A stretch of DNA of 64,000 bases from Aaosphaeria pasadenensis (GCA_022813625.1 JAKLMB010000030.1:310001-374000), one strand, 5' to 3'; positions 46,436 to 60,199 are shown, numbered from the stretch's first letter. A program made the numbers and translations. The notes: generated by a model from the sequence alone, not told the origin.

Positions 46436-49400
46436 ACGCACAAGTTGAATATACGTTCATATATCTTGTTCAATCCGTACAAACTCATGTCTTGTTTATC
46501 CACGTCCCCTAAGGACTCCATACACTCACCATTCATGTCATTTTACAGATCAATCTACATCTCTAGAAATGTAAGAAGTACCGTTTTTATGCGAACGTTT
46601 CCCTTGCATACCACACACCATTACAGTCAATCCAATCCTCTCTCAGACATTGTTGTCCACACCTCTTGTAACGACAAATGGAGGAAACAATCACAGCACA
46701 AGCTCCCGCTCCCGCTCCCACTGCCTAGCCATCACACGAACCAGTCCACGACTACATCTGAATCACAGCCGCAAAACCGCCCTCGCAAGATGCGGCTAAC
46801 ACCCTAATCCAATCCAACCTACTCATCCTCTATACACTTCACGCTTGTAACCAACTCACCACTCATGCAAAGGCCGTTATGGAATGCCAACCACGGTCCC
46901 TGGGAAGCCCCGCAGCCACATGTCCGTCATCCGAATGTCGATTCGAGACGTACGGTAACGGCGACGGTGATCGAGTTCGTGTTTGGTAGTGGATGGCGAC
47001 GATGACGAGAACCCCTTCATCCTAGTGCCGACGAAGATGCTGCCTCTCTGCCGACATACCGCGTCGATATTCAACGAGTAAGGGACAACGAGGCAGAGAG
47101 CATCTTAAAACTACGTTTGGCAAGGACGCTGGGATGGCGGTTGTGATTGATACTGATATATCCGCGTATCGGCGTAGCGAGTTGGGGAGGAACGATCATA
47201 CGGGTCGGGGGAGTATGGGCTTGTTGGAAGGGTAGGTTGCTCGGTGTGTATGGCACGAGAAGGGGGTTGCCTGAAGGGTGGGCTTTACAGGTTGTTGGAG
47301 TACGTATGGTTGTATGTATATAGGCGGATCTCAAGGTGTTTTCGTTTGAACAGAGAATGTGGCATAGGATGTGGTATTTAAAGTCTGGATTCTGAATAGG
47401 AGGACGAGGATCTGCGGATTTGATTGGAATGCATGGTTCTTGAGTTGATTGTACGTAACTACTATGTAAACTTTATTATGCTTGGGCGAGGCGAGATCCA
47501 TTGATACTATGTACTCCTGTCGCGAAGAAGACAACAGCATATCTAGTGGCGGCTGGAACACCGCTCAAAAAGTTCGAAGGAGATTCTCTCGGCCTGTATG
47601 CGCACAGTATTGAACATGATGAAAAGATAGTCTCAGTAGAGATGGCCTAGCAATAGGCCTGTCTGGAGCGCTGCCTCATTTTGATATCATACATATATGA
47701 TTACCAGGTGTGTAGCGCCAGCGCGTAAGTGATAAACCTCAAGCAGGCCCTTAAAAAGGCGACCGATCGCACCAGAACCAAGCGGCCAGGATTGACAACA
47801 CCTGCTCCGTCATCTGTTCTTGTGATGCAAATAGATCAGCCATTCATGGGGAGCGGAACTCCCAGCAATCGGTACCGCTCGGTGCAATGAGAAACAAGCA
47901 ATGCAGGCCGATCTTGTCGAGCATGGCATCTGCACGCCGCGGAAGGGCCTTTTTAGTTCACAACTAATTACTTTCTCAAGGGCAGCGGGGCGGAGAGGAG
48001 AGGGGAGGAGAGGAAGCTCGGGAGAGGAGTGGAAATGTTTCGTAAGGGAAACTGGGGAGGCGGAAGAGTAGTCCAGTGCGGTAGGGCTTGGGCGTGGCAT
48101 TGTCTTGTCGGCTTGGTTACCAAGGCCATTATCGTACGATCCCGAAAGCCACCCATCCCGTCCTCGTCCACGCGATCTAAATAACATGCACGCATGTTTT
48201 TCTATGTTTACCTGTTTGCTACCAGACTCCTCGAGCGGGGAAGATATTTTGGCATTCTTTCCCGGCGTGGTATCGACGTCCAGCGGAGCGGGGAGGAGTG
48301 GAGCGGAGTGCTACTTGATCGGATGGGACATGGGCGTTCCATGCGGTCCGATCCTCTTCGTATCCCTTACGTACCAGAATCAGGCCTCCCAGCCAGGATT
48401 GGAACAAGATGTCTCAACATCGCGAGTTGAGCGGAGCGGACAGAGCGGACTGAAATAGTCTGAAGAAGCTATCGCATGAATCGTGTGCTCAGATTCCTTG
48501 ATATTTTTTCATTATATCGATGTACCAGCGGAGCGGTCGATGACCTGGGCGCAACGTCGAAGCGGTGGATGGTGTCTCCATAAGAACAATTCGTTTCTGG
48601 GCATGCTATGGTCATCGATTTGTGCTTCTTTCCAAGACGAATGTACTCTTTACTTTCCACCTACCAAGGGCAACCCGGAGTCCTAATTTGTTTTGCATTC
48701 CTTTTCATCTTGACAGGGTGTTGAATAGGGGTGGAAGAGTTAGCTGAACAGCAAATGCCCGCATGGACTTTCATTTGGGCAGCATTCGTCTGACATGGCA
48801 ATGCCACCGGCGAGGTTTCTTATATGAGGCGCTCTCAACAATTCAGTTGGGTGACTCACGTCCTTTTGGGTGTTGTTGAAGATATGGGTCCCGTGACTCG
48901 CGAGTGTACCAACCCCTTTTCCAAGACATCGTTTAAACGGTTTCTTTTGACATCTCATGACAGTCCGATGGTTCCCGGAAGGTTCTTCCCTGTCAAGATC
49001 ACATGCCGAGGATTATATGATACTTACCCAAACCCAAAGGTGTGTTGGTGCTGCGGTCCAAGACTATTGGTTTTGAGGCGCGAGAGATGAGGACAGCGAC
49101 GCCCAACACCATGTGCGTGTGCTGTGTACTGGAAAGGGTTTGATGAACACGGGAGGATGTGAGGCGGATTTACTCGCACGGAAGGGTCCATCATCCGGGC
49201 AAGTGGGCGACTGGTTGACGCCTAGCGAGCGGTAGTGAATTTAGTCTTTCGCGATGCTCATTATTGAGAGTGCACAAAAGCGGCTGATTAGGATTTTGAC
49301 AGATTTGAAGGGTTTTGCAAAGCCTGCGAACTGAATTAATCTGCAGGAGTCGTACGTCACGGCCATGCGTCAAATACGAATGCCCTCGATCCAGATGATC

Positions 49401-52400
49401 GGATAGATCAGATTCTTCGAATCGATCATTGCCACATCGACGCAGCGTTAGCACTTGGGACCGGCGATGATACCAGGCCCGCCCACGGGACGATACGGGT
49501 ACTCCATGCCGGAGGAATAAAGCGCGGGGAAGAGTGGTGAGGAGAGCGTGGGAGGGCGGGTCCTAACTTCTTGGAAAGTGGATACTGACGATGGCTCAAC
49601 TCCATCCATAGACTGTCGTACCCTGACCGGTTTTGTGGCGCGATACGTGTAGTAGAAGCTCCGTCATGACACGGCCAAGAGATGGGATTGTTTAGTTGTT
49701 TAGATAGTCCTGCTAGGGACATATTTGTTGGAAGATGGTGAAGTTTGTTTTGTCGATTTGCAGCGCGGGCTGTGGTTTTGTAATTACTGTACCTATTAGT
49801 CGTGGGATGCTAACGAATCTGATGACGGTGTACTACTTAGGAAGTCCACATTCAGTGAGGATCTACATGGGCTTATCGAAGAAACAATACCAGATCTTTG
49901 GCCGGCGCCGTGTTGTGACTCGAGACGATGGTGGGCTACGAGAATCATAAATACGCTCCTCACTCTTTCAGGGTATCTAGTCTGACACTAGAGAATTCAA
50001 AGAGTAGACCACTGTGATTGGGGTAGTGGTCGTAGTCATGGTCGTGGTAGTTAGAGGGATGATATTCGACTACATGGTAGTTTTGACTATTCACGAATCG
50101 GGGTCAGATCAAGCGGCCGAATCGGGCATGACGAATATCAAGACAAGGGGGCCACTTGCCAATCTGGGCGGTTCCTTGTCCCTTTTCGAGTCGCTTGGGA
50201 GGTTCTGGCAAGGCGCAAGGGGGACGCTCAAGCCTCAACACCAAAACTCTCTTTCTCCCAACTCTCGTCGATCAAACCAACAATCCATCGACCATCCATC
50301 CATCGTCTAACACATTGCGTGCCTCTCCAACCATCTGGCTCTCTCTTGGGCCTCTGCCGTGCATTCCACCCCTTGTCCGCCGCGGCCAAATGTCCACTTC
50401 TTCAAGCCCCCCATCAAGGCTGAGAATCTACGACTCGTCATCATTGTACCCATAGTTTACGAGTAGTATTTGTTCCTTTTCCCAATGTTGGCCACGGCGC
50501 CTAGGCATGGGTATTCCTTTTTTTTGATGATTATCTGATTATTCTTCTTTTGGGTTTGGCAATCCCTTTATTCGCAGTCCTCGGAATCCACTCGCTCCGT
50601 GCAACACGGGATCCAGACACTCTGTTCCGCGTGTGTCAAGTCACTATCTACTGCGCGTTTAAGAAGACTCACTCATGGACACGTTGTTTTTACCCAAATA
50701 TGCCGTCATTTCATGCTGTGTGCCCGCATCACGAAATGCTGGGAACCGTCTAGTACGATGCCGGTCCCCTATCTGTGCATCTCACCACGGCACTGAGTCT
50801 TCTGTTTCTGCGTCTGCGTGGAACAGCACAGGGCAGAAGCACAAGAGATCCCGCCAAGGCGTCGATCTTGCGACCTAGATTCGGACCTTTAACACCTAAG
50901 CTGTTGAGGCTGTGTTATGTCAAGAGATAACAGATGACCCATGTAATGATGATGAACAGACTTACACACATTGTCATGATTGCTTCTGGCTTCTTGGGCT
51001 GATGGGTACGTACAGTGTGGTGGATCTCGTTGCGACGCACCCCTTGGAATTGTGGCATATTGCGACACCATCCCATCCCTCAGAAGACAGTGCCATGAGG
51101 CCGAGAGTGTGCACCTTTTTGTAAGCGGTACTCCGTAACCGTTACCCGCACCGCAGATGTACCCAACCGTTCCCAATATCTACTCCTGTGCTGGTCAAGG
51201 AAGGATAAACAAAGAGAATTTCCTTTTCGATGATCATTCCCAAGATGTTCGGACCGTGGCCGTCTTGGTTGTACTTGCAAATGATGTTGTTTGTGGTCCC
51301 TTTCTCCCCATGTGCCATCTCTTGATATTCTTTCATTTGGCTGTTAGATGGTGCCGAGCGGTTGCAGACTCGCCATGGCCTCACGGTTGTACGGACCGCA
51401 GTTTTTGCTCATTCCGGTCGAAGAGATGCACAGATGCTTGCACAAAGTCGCATCGATGAGCGCATGGATAAGAGAATAGAGAGAAAGAGTGCTAGGTCGG
51501 GAATGCAGTCACTTTCTTGGCTGGTGGAACCCTCTATGATATACAACACAACCCTGATCGACCAATCACGTCTCTCCCCTCGTGACCTCCCCATCACAAC
51601 CCCCGATCAATTCACTTCTCCCCACCACCCACTTCCCTACTCCCTCCCGCCGCCGCCCCTATTTGCCAAGTCCTTGAGCCTCCCGCTCCGCTATTTCCCT
51701 AATCTCTCCATCTCTTTCTTTCATTTTCCAGACGCCTTGCGCCTGCAGCTGGCCAGGATCACATCGTCTGCCGGTGGGCTGTGAAACATCCCGAAGGCCT
51801 TCAACTGCGGTACACCTCCTATCAAATTCCTTGGTTCATCCACATGGATAGATATGGGCCTTCGCTGAACCCAATCTGAATGACAATGTTTCGCGGTAGA
51901 GGGGCCGCGGTCTCCGCTCCTTGGTCCACCAGGTCGGGTGGCTACACAGCAATTCGCAATTCCCCATCCAATTGCGGTACTCACCCTTCTAGTCCAACGT
52001 GCTGAAGGAAGGCGAGAAACTAAGAGGAGGAAGAAAGGAGACATACGCAGACATGGCTGCTACATGTGAATCGTTGAGAGAGAGGAGATAAGCATCTGAT
52101 GATATCGTTAACCACCAAGGACAAGACAGGGAGAGTCTGCCATTGTCAACTTCAACGCCATACTGTCGATTCTGGCAAAGTCCTCGTGATGACCGTCCGT
52201 AATACAGTTCCTCTGGTTCTCAATTCACCGTCCGGTAAGCCAAGCGGTTCGTGATAATCCGCATCCACATCACTCACCATCATATACCTTGGCGCTTCCT
52301 GGCCCACTGCGTCCGAGCTCATTGTACAAACATTCACTACCCTGCGGAGTTCACATTGGCTGTGGACCTTCATTGCTTGGCCATTCTTGGAACTGTTTCC

Positions 52401-52836
52401 TTGCGTTGCTTGTGTGCCGGTCTCTAATTCTCCATTACACGGCCGGTTTGACCACCACGTCACCATGGCTCAAAGCCCTCCTGCCCGCGGCCACTACGGA
52501 GGCTAATTCAACGCGCGTGCTTGGGCACCGGTGGATCCTTAGGGGGGTGTCTACTATCAAACAATGTCATATCTTTGCCTCCCCCGGATCTTGGTATCTA
52601 ATCCAGAAATGCTCTTAAGCCTTCAAGCCCGCCCATCCCGAGCACTGGCTCACCATTATTGTCTAGCACATCTCTACCGCGTTCACATCGAGCGCGCCCC
52701 CTCCAACACATCAGTGTTGAGCATCCCTTCTCTCTGCATAACTATCTTCCAATTCCCAAATCAGGCAAGACGCCCTTGGTCATAACACAATTCAATACAC
52801 ATCAACCTCAAACCAAACGGCAACCACAACAAAAAT
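46436..52836. other. 6.4-kb gene-poor segment
   Basis: No frame shows a recognisable domain or a spliceable gene. Local features: GAGCGGA-rich degenerate repeats (48280-48540), a GTAGTGGTCGTAGTCATGG-type T/G-rich run (50021-50055) and C/T-rich stretches (50280-50430, 51590-51740). A protein-like stretch near 47020-47130 could be decayed coding sequence but has no family I recognise. Confidence 0.45.
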
Positions 52837-54639
52837 ATGAATTCCACTACAAACATTGTCGATGCCCAGTTCTCCAATGAACGCGGCAATCAGAGAGATC
52901 AAAGGTTTAGCGTTGCAATGTCAAACTGCACCACCGAAACAGCGTCGATGGCCGAAGCTTCACTGGCTACCTCAGTCGACCCACACCCTGAGGAGCCCAA
53001 TTGGCCTCGAAACTGGAGAGCGTACACCTGCTGGACCGGCTGCTTCTTTCTCATGTTCAACTCATGGGGGCTAGTCAATGCTTATGGAACGTTTGCTTCA
53101 TATTATGTAGGCAACTCGCTCCGAAACACTGGCCAGTTGGAGTTGAACTTGATCGGCTCGATGCAGTCCTTCTTGGTTTTGCTCTTTTCTACTCCAGTAG
53201 GTAGACTATTGGATGCTGGATACTATCGTATTGTCATCGCCACGGGTGCCCTCCTCGTTCCCGCAGGCATGTTCACTCTTTCCTTAGTTCATCCTACAGA
53301 TAAGGATGCCATGGCCAACTACAGTGCCATTCTATGCACTCAAGGAGTCATGGTGGGAATAGGCATGGCCTGTTACTTTGTTACAAGCTCTCAAGGTACG
53401 TCTTTCATATACGTTGGTGGAAGACAGGTGCTCACAGAAAGCAGTTGCCGCTACATGGTTTCCAAACCGGAAAGGACTGGCCGTTGGCTTCGTTGCCTGC
53501 GGTGCTAGCGTAGCAGGTGTTGTATATCCTACAATGACTCGGTACCTGATTGAGGCTTTGGGTTTCGTTCAGGCTGTACGAGTAGTTGCTGGACTTGTTT
53601 GCTTGACGTCCGCCTTTTCATTCTTCTTTGCTGTCCCCAATCCGGCACATACCCACCCTAAACCCCAAACTTGGTCGGCTGTCGGCACTTGGATTGACGT
53701 CGAAGCCTTCAAGAACAAGTCCTTTCTCTGGTTTTCCGCCGCAGTTGCCTTTCTCTTCTTCGGATTCTACCCTGTTTTCTTCAACCTTGAAGAGGTGAGC
53801 CCTTGCCATCCTATCAATAGGAATACTTGTGTACTGACTAGTTGCAGTGGGCCGCAGTGTCTGGTTATGGGACGCGTGATGGTTCATCTGTACCCATGCA
53901 CGTCCAACAATCCAGCGACAAGCCTCTACAGACATTCTGGTTGCTCACCATCATGAATGGTGCCTCGACCGTTGGTCGCCTCACCATGGCCGCCTTCTCG
54001 GACAAGACGGGGCCTCTGAACATGCACATCATCGCACAAGTCATCTGTTCCTTACTCGTGCTCATTCTCTGGTCCCTCGCCAGGTCGACCGCAGCAGCTA
54101 TCGCCTTCTGCGTTGTCTTTGGCGTCTTCTCCGGTGCCGTCATCGGCCTTCCCCCAGCCTCGATGGCAAACGTCCTCAACTGCACGTACAACACGCCCTC
54201 TTCGAAACACATTGGTCACGCGAAGTTGGGACAGTGGGTAGGCATGATGTACAGCATGGCAGCCATTCCAGCCTTGACGGGCCCAGTCATCGCCGGCTAC
54301 CTTGTCACCCAGTATTCCGACTATATAACCGTACAAGGCTGGGCAGGCGCCAACCTTATGATCTCAGCCTTCTGCATGATGGGTTGCAGGTGGACTCTCC
54401 CCTGCAAGGACGGCGAGCTTGTAGCGACCAAAGTCGCCCGCATGCGAGGAACGCTCCGCGACGTAGACGAGGACGAGAAGACGATCTCCGGTGGCTACGA
54501 AACAGAGAGCGACAACGAGGTCCGCAATGGCCTTTCCGAAGCCACCACCCGTGTCCCCTCGATGCGACAGAACTCGGACGTAAAGATTGCTGAGGTCGGC
54601 AACACCGATGGCGTCCTTGGCTCCGACAAGAACGTGTAA
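52837..54639 (+). CDS. MFS transporter, monocarboxylate-porter (MCH/riboflavin-like) type
   Basis: Twelve-segment major facilitator of the monocarboxylate porter family. Exons: 52837-53395, 53442-53794 and 53848-54639, 567 residues; the introns are 46 and 53 bp (GTACGT, GTGAGC) with phases 1 and 0. A hydrophilic N-terminus (about 1-62) leads to DPHPEEPNWPRNWRAYT and the first membrane segment with NSWGLVNAYGTFASYY, the fungal MCH signature. Further hallmarks: GSMQSFLVLLFSTPVGRLLD, AATWFPNRKGLAVGFVACGA and the second-half segment NGASTVGRLTMAAFSDKTGP. The C-terminal tail is acidic and Ser/Thr-rich. Substrates in this family range from carboxylates to riboflavin, and the sequence alone does not decide. 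The gene stands alone, with more than 5 kb of empty DNA on each side apart from the Ulp1 relic further left. Confidence 0.93.
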
Positions 54640-55243
54640 GCCATGGTCGCAGTCACCGACCTTTCAAAATCCCACCTTCCCATTGTCATCCCTTTTAGCC
54701 TCGGGAGGGAGGGGAAAATGCATCTCGGCGTTCTATTGGAGTTTGGTACGATACAAGCATCAGGGGTGGTTCTCCTTACTTTTCCTTCTTTTTTTACCTC
54801 AAGATTTCTGGTAACGACATTTCCTTATTTTCCCATCTGATTCACATGTAGTTTTCCTTGACACACACAGCTCACACACGTGCTGGTTTCCCACGATCAT
54901 GTCTCTTTCCCCCTTATCTATCTCCTTCATATGTTGTATTGATCTAGAATATTTCCCCTTCATCTTCAACACATCTCCCTCCATTTTTCTTCTCCCATGA
55001 GATGAACGAGCGTAAACGCGACGCAACACGGTGTGTCTACATATAATTCTCCTTGATAACGGCCGAAAACAAAAATTCAATTCCGAATCTTTTCTATGAA
55101 CTAGGCTGCTTTTCCGATCATGACCGTGACTTGACTCGTGAATTTTCGCACTGAATGTTGATCGCATGTGGATAGTACCACTAGGTGGCTGGATCCACTG
55201 TAGGAGTACATCGTGATGATCGACTGCAGAGCCTTACAGGTCC

Positions 55244-55356
55244 TCAGAAACCAGGTAAGCCAAAGTCACAAGAGCATAGATTGGGCACCATCGCTCATCG
55301 CTCTTTCAGCCAAACGAAACCAATTCTTTCGGAGTCTAGCACCCCTGGTTTCTGAG
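55244..55356. repeat. 13-bp inverted repeat (possible small MITE or hairpin)
   Basis: CTCAGAAACCAGG (55244-55256) and its exact reverse complement CCTGGTTTCTGAG (55344-55356), separated by about 87 bp. No target-site duplication could be established by eye. Confidence 0.5.
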
Positions 55357-58115
55357 ATCACTACAAGATCTCCCGGGACAAGAAATCAATTCTCCACAGT
55401 TTAATCATCAAATCTAAACCTATGCTGCTGCTGCATCAACCACCGTGTCCAAAGAGGTACGAGATTGAGGCAACTGAAGGGGGAAGGGGAACAACCTATA
55501 TCACGGGGCACATATAGCGTGTCGTTGATATTGAGAGCGTTTACCGTATATCGCCTTGTACCTTAGGTATTGCACAGCGGACGCATTTGTCCTGATGATT
55601 TAGATTGGGGAGCGAGTGGGTCCGGGGTAATGGGGGAGCGAAGAGACTGTGGACACGGAGTGCATTCGGTACTTTGGAAATCTGAATACGGCCGCCGGAG
55701 TCGTGGAGACTCCGTGGTTATTATTATGGGGTATATTATTGCAGCTACGAAGAAGTATATTGTCGTAGAGTGAGCAGGTTTTTTTTATGAGTATGTCTTA
55801 GTTGCACCCAGTGGGTCGGTGTTAGATTGAGTAGATCGGACATCAGATCTGGCACGCCCATCTGGCACGCCCCTGCGGCATGGCCGCAATTCACCGGGCA
55901 GGTGGAAATGCGGAGTGAGGGGTTGAAGAGCGGTTTTGTTGAAGCCTGGAGCCTCTCAACATCATTGTCTTAGTTTGGAACGAACCAAGGTTGGAAAGTC
56001 TGTGGCCATTGACAACAGTATCTGTGAATTCCTTCACTGTATGTACAGTTATCTTTTCTCAGCGAGCGACGTAAAAGTAAGCGTTTTGATGCCCCTGATA
56101 CCTCAGCCTTCGCTGCCGCCCTTGGAAATACTTGATTCTCGCTGGGCACTATACTGTTCAGGAATATTGTGTACTTGGCGGGCGAACGAGGGCTGTTCTG
56201 CTTGCACTGCCGCATGCAGCGTCTCATCCGCCACCTTTTGTGGCTGCCAATGCGGTTGTTTTGTTTGCATTTCATTGACCCCATGGGGGAAGGAAATCGA
56301 TGTGGTCCTGATTCATTATCTTATGGTTGCAAGTACCGGGTCGGTTGACTAGATGATAGTATGGTACGAGTACGGGTACGGCGTGCACCGGTGTGTGTTG
56401 GTTCCTATAAGCAGATGTGGCCAAGTCAACAACGATTGGAAAGAACACTGCCCGACAGTAATATGAGAGTCCAGTGCATCTGAATCTGTTCATTTGTCAA
56501 GATGCTGATCGACATCATGAGTACGTACCTTTCCTCCGGTTTGGTCGCTGGGCTCTTTTGGCCATGCTAGGTAATCTGGGGCAAAGTCCGCGCACGAGAG
56601 AATCCTGCACATCGCCTGGTTCACTTGCAATAATCCAAGAACGTGAGCACCGATTCTTGGCCGACTTCGTGGGTATCTGGATGAGATCGTCCCTAGAAAA
56701 CCCGGTTTGCTCTTGGCGGCTGCATAGTAGGAGTACGTATCCCTACAGGACATGTGTGGACTTTTCGGAGAAAGCAAAAGTGGGAGAGGCCTGGCCCCCG
56801 ATCTTTCATCTTGCAGTGATCCAGCGCGGAAGGATTGGATACTGATAGCAACACGAAGGCTAGGCTCTGACGTAGCTCAACGACATCAGTCCGCTCGAGT
56901 ACCTGTAGTCCCACCTTCTGTTCGAATGAAATCGACCATGGTCTCAATACTGAACTCGGCAAAATCGTAATTTCAGATGGATATGCGTGTGCGTGCAACG
57001 GTGAGATCAGCATGCGCCATGGCGGACGATGAATGTTGCACCAGCTGACGCTGAGATTGAAAGTACTCACGGGACTTGGTCTGTTCTAGCCGGCAGACCA
57101 AGCAACCCTACTGTCGCTCATCATGGGTCCGGCATAGACGAAGAGGCTCAAAAGTGTGGTGCCCGTGGCTAAACCCCAAATTAGATAAAGTGCGCGGCAA
57201 AGGCGTTCGCGAAGGATCAGATCCAATCACCCGAAGTCCACGGCTTGCTGGCTGGACCTTGCTCACAGATGCGAGACTAGGGTGGAGGGGACGGGGGTAG
57301 CATTAGGAGTGGGCAAAGGACGTACCCCAGACGCTGCAAGTATATTCAAGTGCAATGCTGCTAGTAAAGCACAGTTAAAAATGCTAGATTGAACCCTCGC
57401 AGGCTTGGATAACAGGCACGATAGAATTGCCTTGCTGCAGAGTTGTATTGGAACATCACCAAGCCGGAATATGCACATAACTCGGAAAAGACAGCGTATC
57501 GGCAGCGATACTTGATCAGTGCAGGGTTTTCGCCCAACGCCATGAACCATGGCCTCTCGTATTCGAATCGAGAAATTCCTCTCCGGGTGTTGGAAATCAT
57601 CCTTGTGCCGTGAGTCGGCTGGAATGTGCACACCTGGTGCTGGGTAAAGTGGTGTCATAATACCAACACATTGGACAAGACGGAAGAACTACAACCTGTG
57701 CACCAATCGTACACAACAAAGTAAGCAACTGCGACTTCGAATTGGAAATAGGGCAGTTGTTGCGGAGAATTAATAAAAGAGGATGGCAAGTGCACAGCTC
57801 TCGAGATAAACGAGATCTTGGATCCTTCCGAATCTTTGACGGTAAAGTGGCATGATTTTACCGCCAGAGAGGACTCTTGGAGGCTCCAAGCTGGAAGCTT
57901 CTACATATTGGCTTCCGTGAATGCATAGTCTCGAAAAGTAGATACTCTGTATTGTAGCCATACGAACTGCAGGAAGGTTTCGATGCATCCCGGGGGCCTC
58001 TGCACTTCATGTGGTCTAGCCAACGGCAAATTTTTTGGTTTCTTGGTAGAATCTAGAAGAACGATGGAAGCCCCTCAACTATGGTGAGTTGTTTCAACGA
58101 GACAAAGAAACAACA

Positions 58116-58144
58116 CCCATTGCCTAGCAGCTAGGCGCAATGGG
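58116..58144. repeat. Short hairpin
   Basis: CCCATTGCCTAG, loop CAG, CTAGGCGCAATGGG: a 12-bp stem with a two-base bulge. No T-run follows and no adjacent gene explains it. Confidence 0.5.
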
Positions 58145-60015
58145 CAACGGTAGTTCGAAGATTCGTCGCGAATCTGGGCAGTGAGAAGCCGCAAAACAAA
58201 GCTTTAATCTTCTTGGTCAGCCCGAGACCAGGTCACACTCCGTTACATGTTCGCCAAAGCCTGCAATGGTGTTGTTTGAGCGCTGCAGAAGCCGGTAGGA
58301 TCTCAATCATCGAGATCTCGATGTCAAATCCTTTTGACTCTGGAATGTGGAGTGCATACGGAACTGTACATTCAATACATAATTCTTGGGGAAATAGCCA
58401 CAAGTGATACGTCTTCAATGTGGTGGCACCGTTTGTAGCAACAAGGAGTAGCTATGCCCGTCTCACCTGCTGTATTGGGTATCATTCAGCGTATACCCCC
58501 AGTCGTGAGTACCTGAACACCTGCATGCCTTTGTCGGCGCCCCTTGTCGAATACCCTACTCAATGTGAGGTTTCAGAAAAGGCAAATTCCGTCTCCGGCA
58601 ATTGAGATTTGTGCGAGAGGTGTCCATACCGGTAATTCGGAAGTGAGTGATTACAACTTGGCGGGCATTGAAGGCACAGGAGTTCCAAAGGAAAGGGCAG
58701 AGATATCCATGCTCCCACACTGCAATAGTCCGCTGACTATAAATACTGGGCATCGGGAGGAAACCTCCACATTCCGCCCTTGATTTGGCCTTCTGCATCA
58801 GACTCTCGTCGAAGAGATATGTGGGGCCAGATTCATATTGGGCAATGCAAGCCTCACGGTCATACTTGCATGGCGGACTAGCAGACCAGCCCCTTCATGG
58901 ATTAAACGCAATGCATCCTGGAAGACAATAATACACAAGCTGCCTTGGATAGTGCACAAGAAAGCGATGCCAATGATGCTCCCATGCAAGCATTTTATTT
59001 TCGGATCGTTATCTTTACTGCGTGGTAAGAGACTGCGTGAATTATGACGATATCATCATTTGTGATTTGAGTAAGATAGTATATGTCATTGACGGACCAG
59101 GAGAACTATTGACAACCTGCAACTGGATGCCAATCAAACACTTCGTAAACTTAATGGTTCGAAACATGAGTGAAGCTTGATTTCTCACTCTCCGAGTGCC
59201 TAATATGAGCTGGACTTGCTCAGGAAGTGAAAGCTTGTAGATTTTGGCAGTGTCTGATCCATGTGACTATCTCCCGAGGGCCTTGGACAGCACTTTGAAG
59301 ATACTTTGTGAACCCGGAAGAAAAGGTTTACTGAAGCCGGGACAAGACATTGGGCACTTATTGTATGCTCACGCTTTGACCCTTTTGACAGCGGAAGCCA
59401 AGAGCTATGCAGTGCGAGCTCCACTCGTCACACCGTCGGCGATGTCTCGCCGGTCTTGATTCGTAAGATGTTTGATCCTGATTGCCACACTCAGCCCCGA
59501 CGGGTGGAAATACGGTGGAAAGAAGTATGCAGACTTCGACAGTGTCTGGTAGAAAAGAGTGAGGAAGGGAAGCAGGCCTGGGCATCTTGGCGTGGTGGGT
59601 AAATTGCCTCAACAGGCCATTCCTGTCGTGCAAAGGGATATGCTTCTGGATAGAGCGCTTGGTAGATTTCTTCTCAAATCGTGTGTGAGGGGAAGATTTC
59701 CCGAGGGACAATGTAGCAGGTGGTTCGTTGAAATTGGAGGACTTTGCCAAGATGATGCGCGATTATCTGAATTTTCAAAGTGATAGGGTAGGTGTATTGG
59801 GAAAACTAACTCAGCAGAGGGGAAGAGATTGAGGAATGCAAAGATGAACAGGAGAACGATTAGACTTGTAAGAGAGACGCAAAGAAGCAAGAAAGATTTG
59901 TGCATTATTTGCACGAAGTGGACAGACGAAAAATCATGACTGCAACGCTTCAGATCTTCGTTAAACGCCATCAATGCAAGTACGAGAAAGTACCTCATAT
60001 CCGTAAGATAAGAAC

Positions 60016-60070
60016 AGAAAAGAAAAGAAAAGAAAAGAAAAGAAAAGAAAAGAAAAGAAAAGAAAAGAAA
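60016..60070 (+). repeat. (AGAAA)11 microsatellite
   Basis: About eleven perfect pentanucleotide units, lying about 130 bp beyond the 3' end of the Ldb17-like gene. Confidence 0.95.
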
Positions 60071-60199
60071 ACACCTACGCTAATCGGCTGTACAGTTGGA
60101 AGCTGCGACATGTGCAACTTGACTTTTATTAGGACGAATCCCTGGTTTCGTACTCTTCTTTGAATTCGAGATACGTTAATTTGTGTGCAAAGCCTCGTG

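Larger units (their letters stand above)
54640..60199. other. 5.6-kb gene-poor segment
   Basis: No supported gene. It contains a 13-bp inverted repeat enclosing about 87 bp (55244-55356), a short hairpin (58116-58144) and an (AGAAA)n microsatellite (60016-60070). Frames up to about 138 codons occur, but none carries a domain. Confidence 0.45.

Noticed and set aside
57263..57988. Overlapping minus-strand frames of 72-131 codons that might suggest a small secreted protein
   Set aside because: No signal peptide at a credible ATG, no splice arrangement and no Cys pattern.
59150..59175. GGTTCGAAAC resembling a tRNA B box
   Set aside because: No matching A box, acceptor stem or T-run at a suitable distance, so no tRNA is called.
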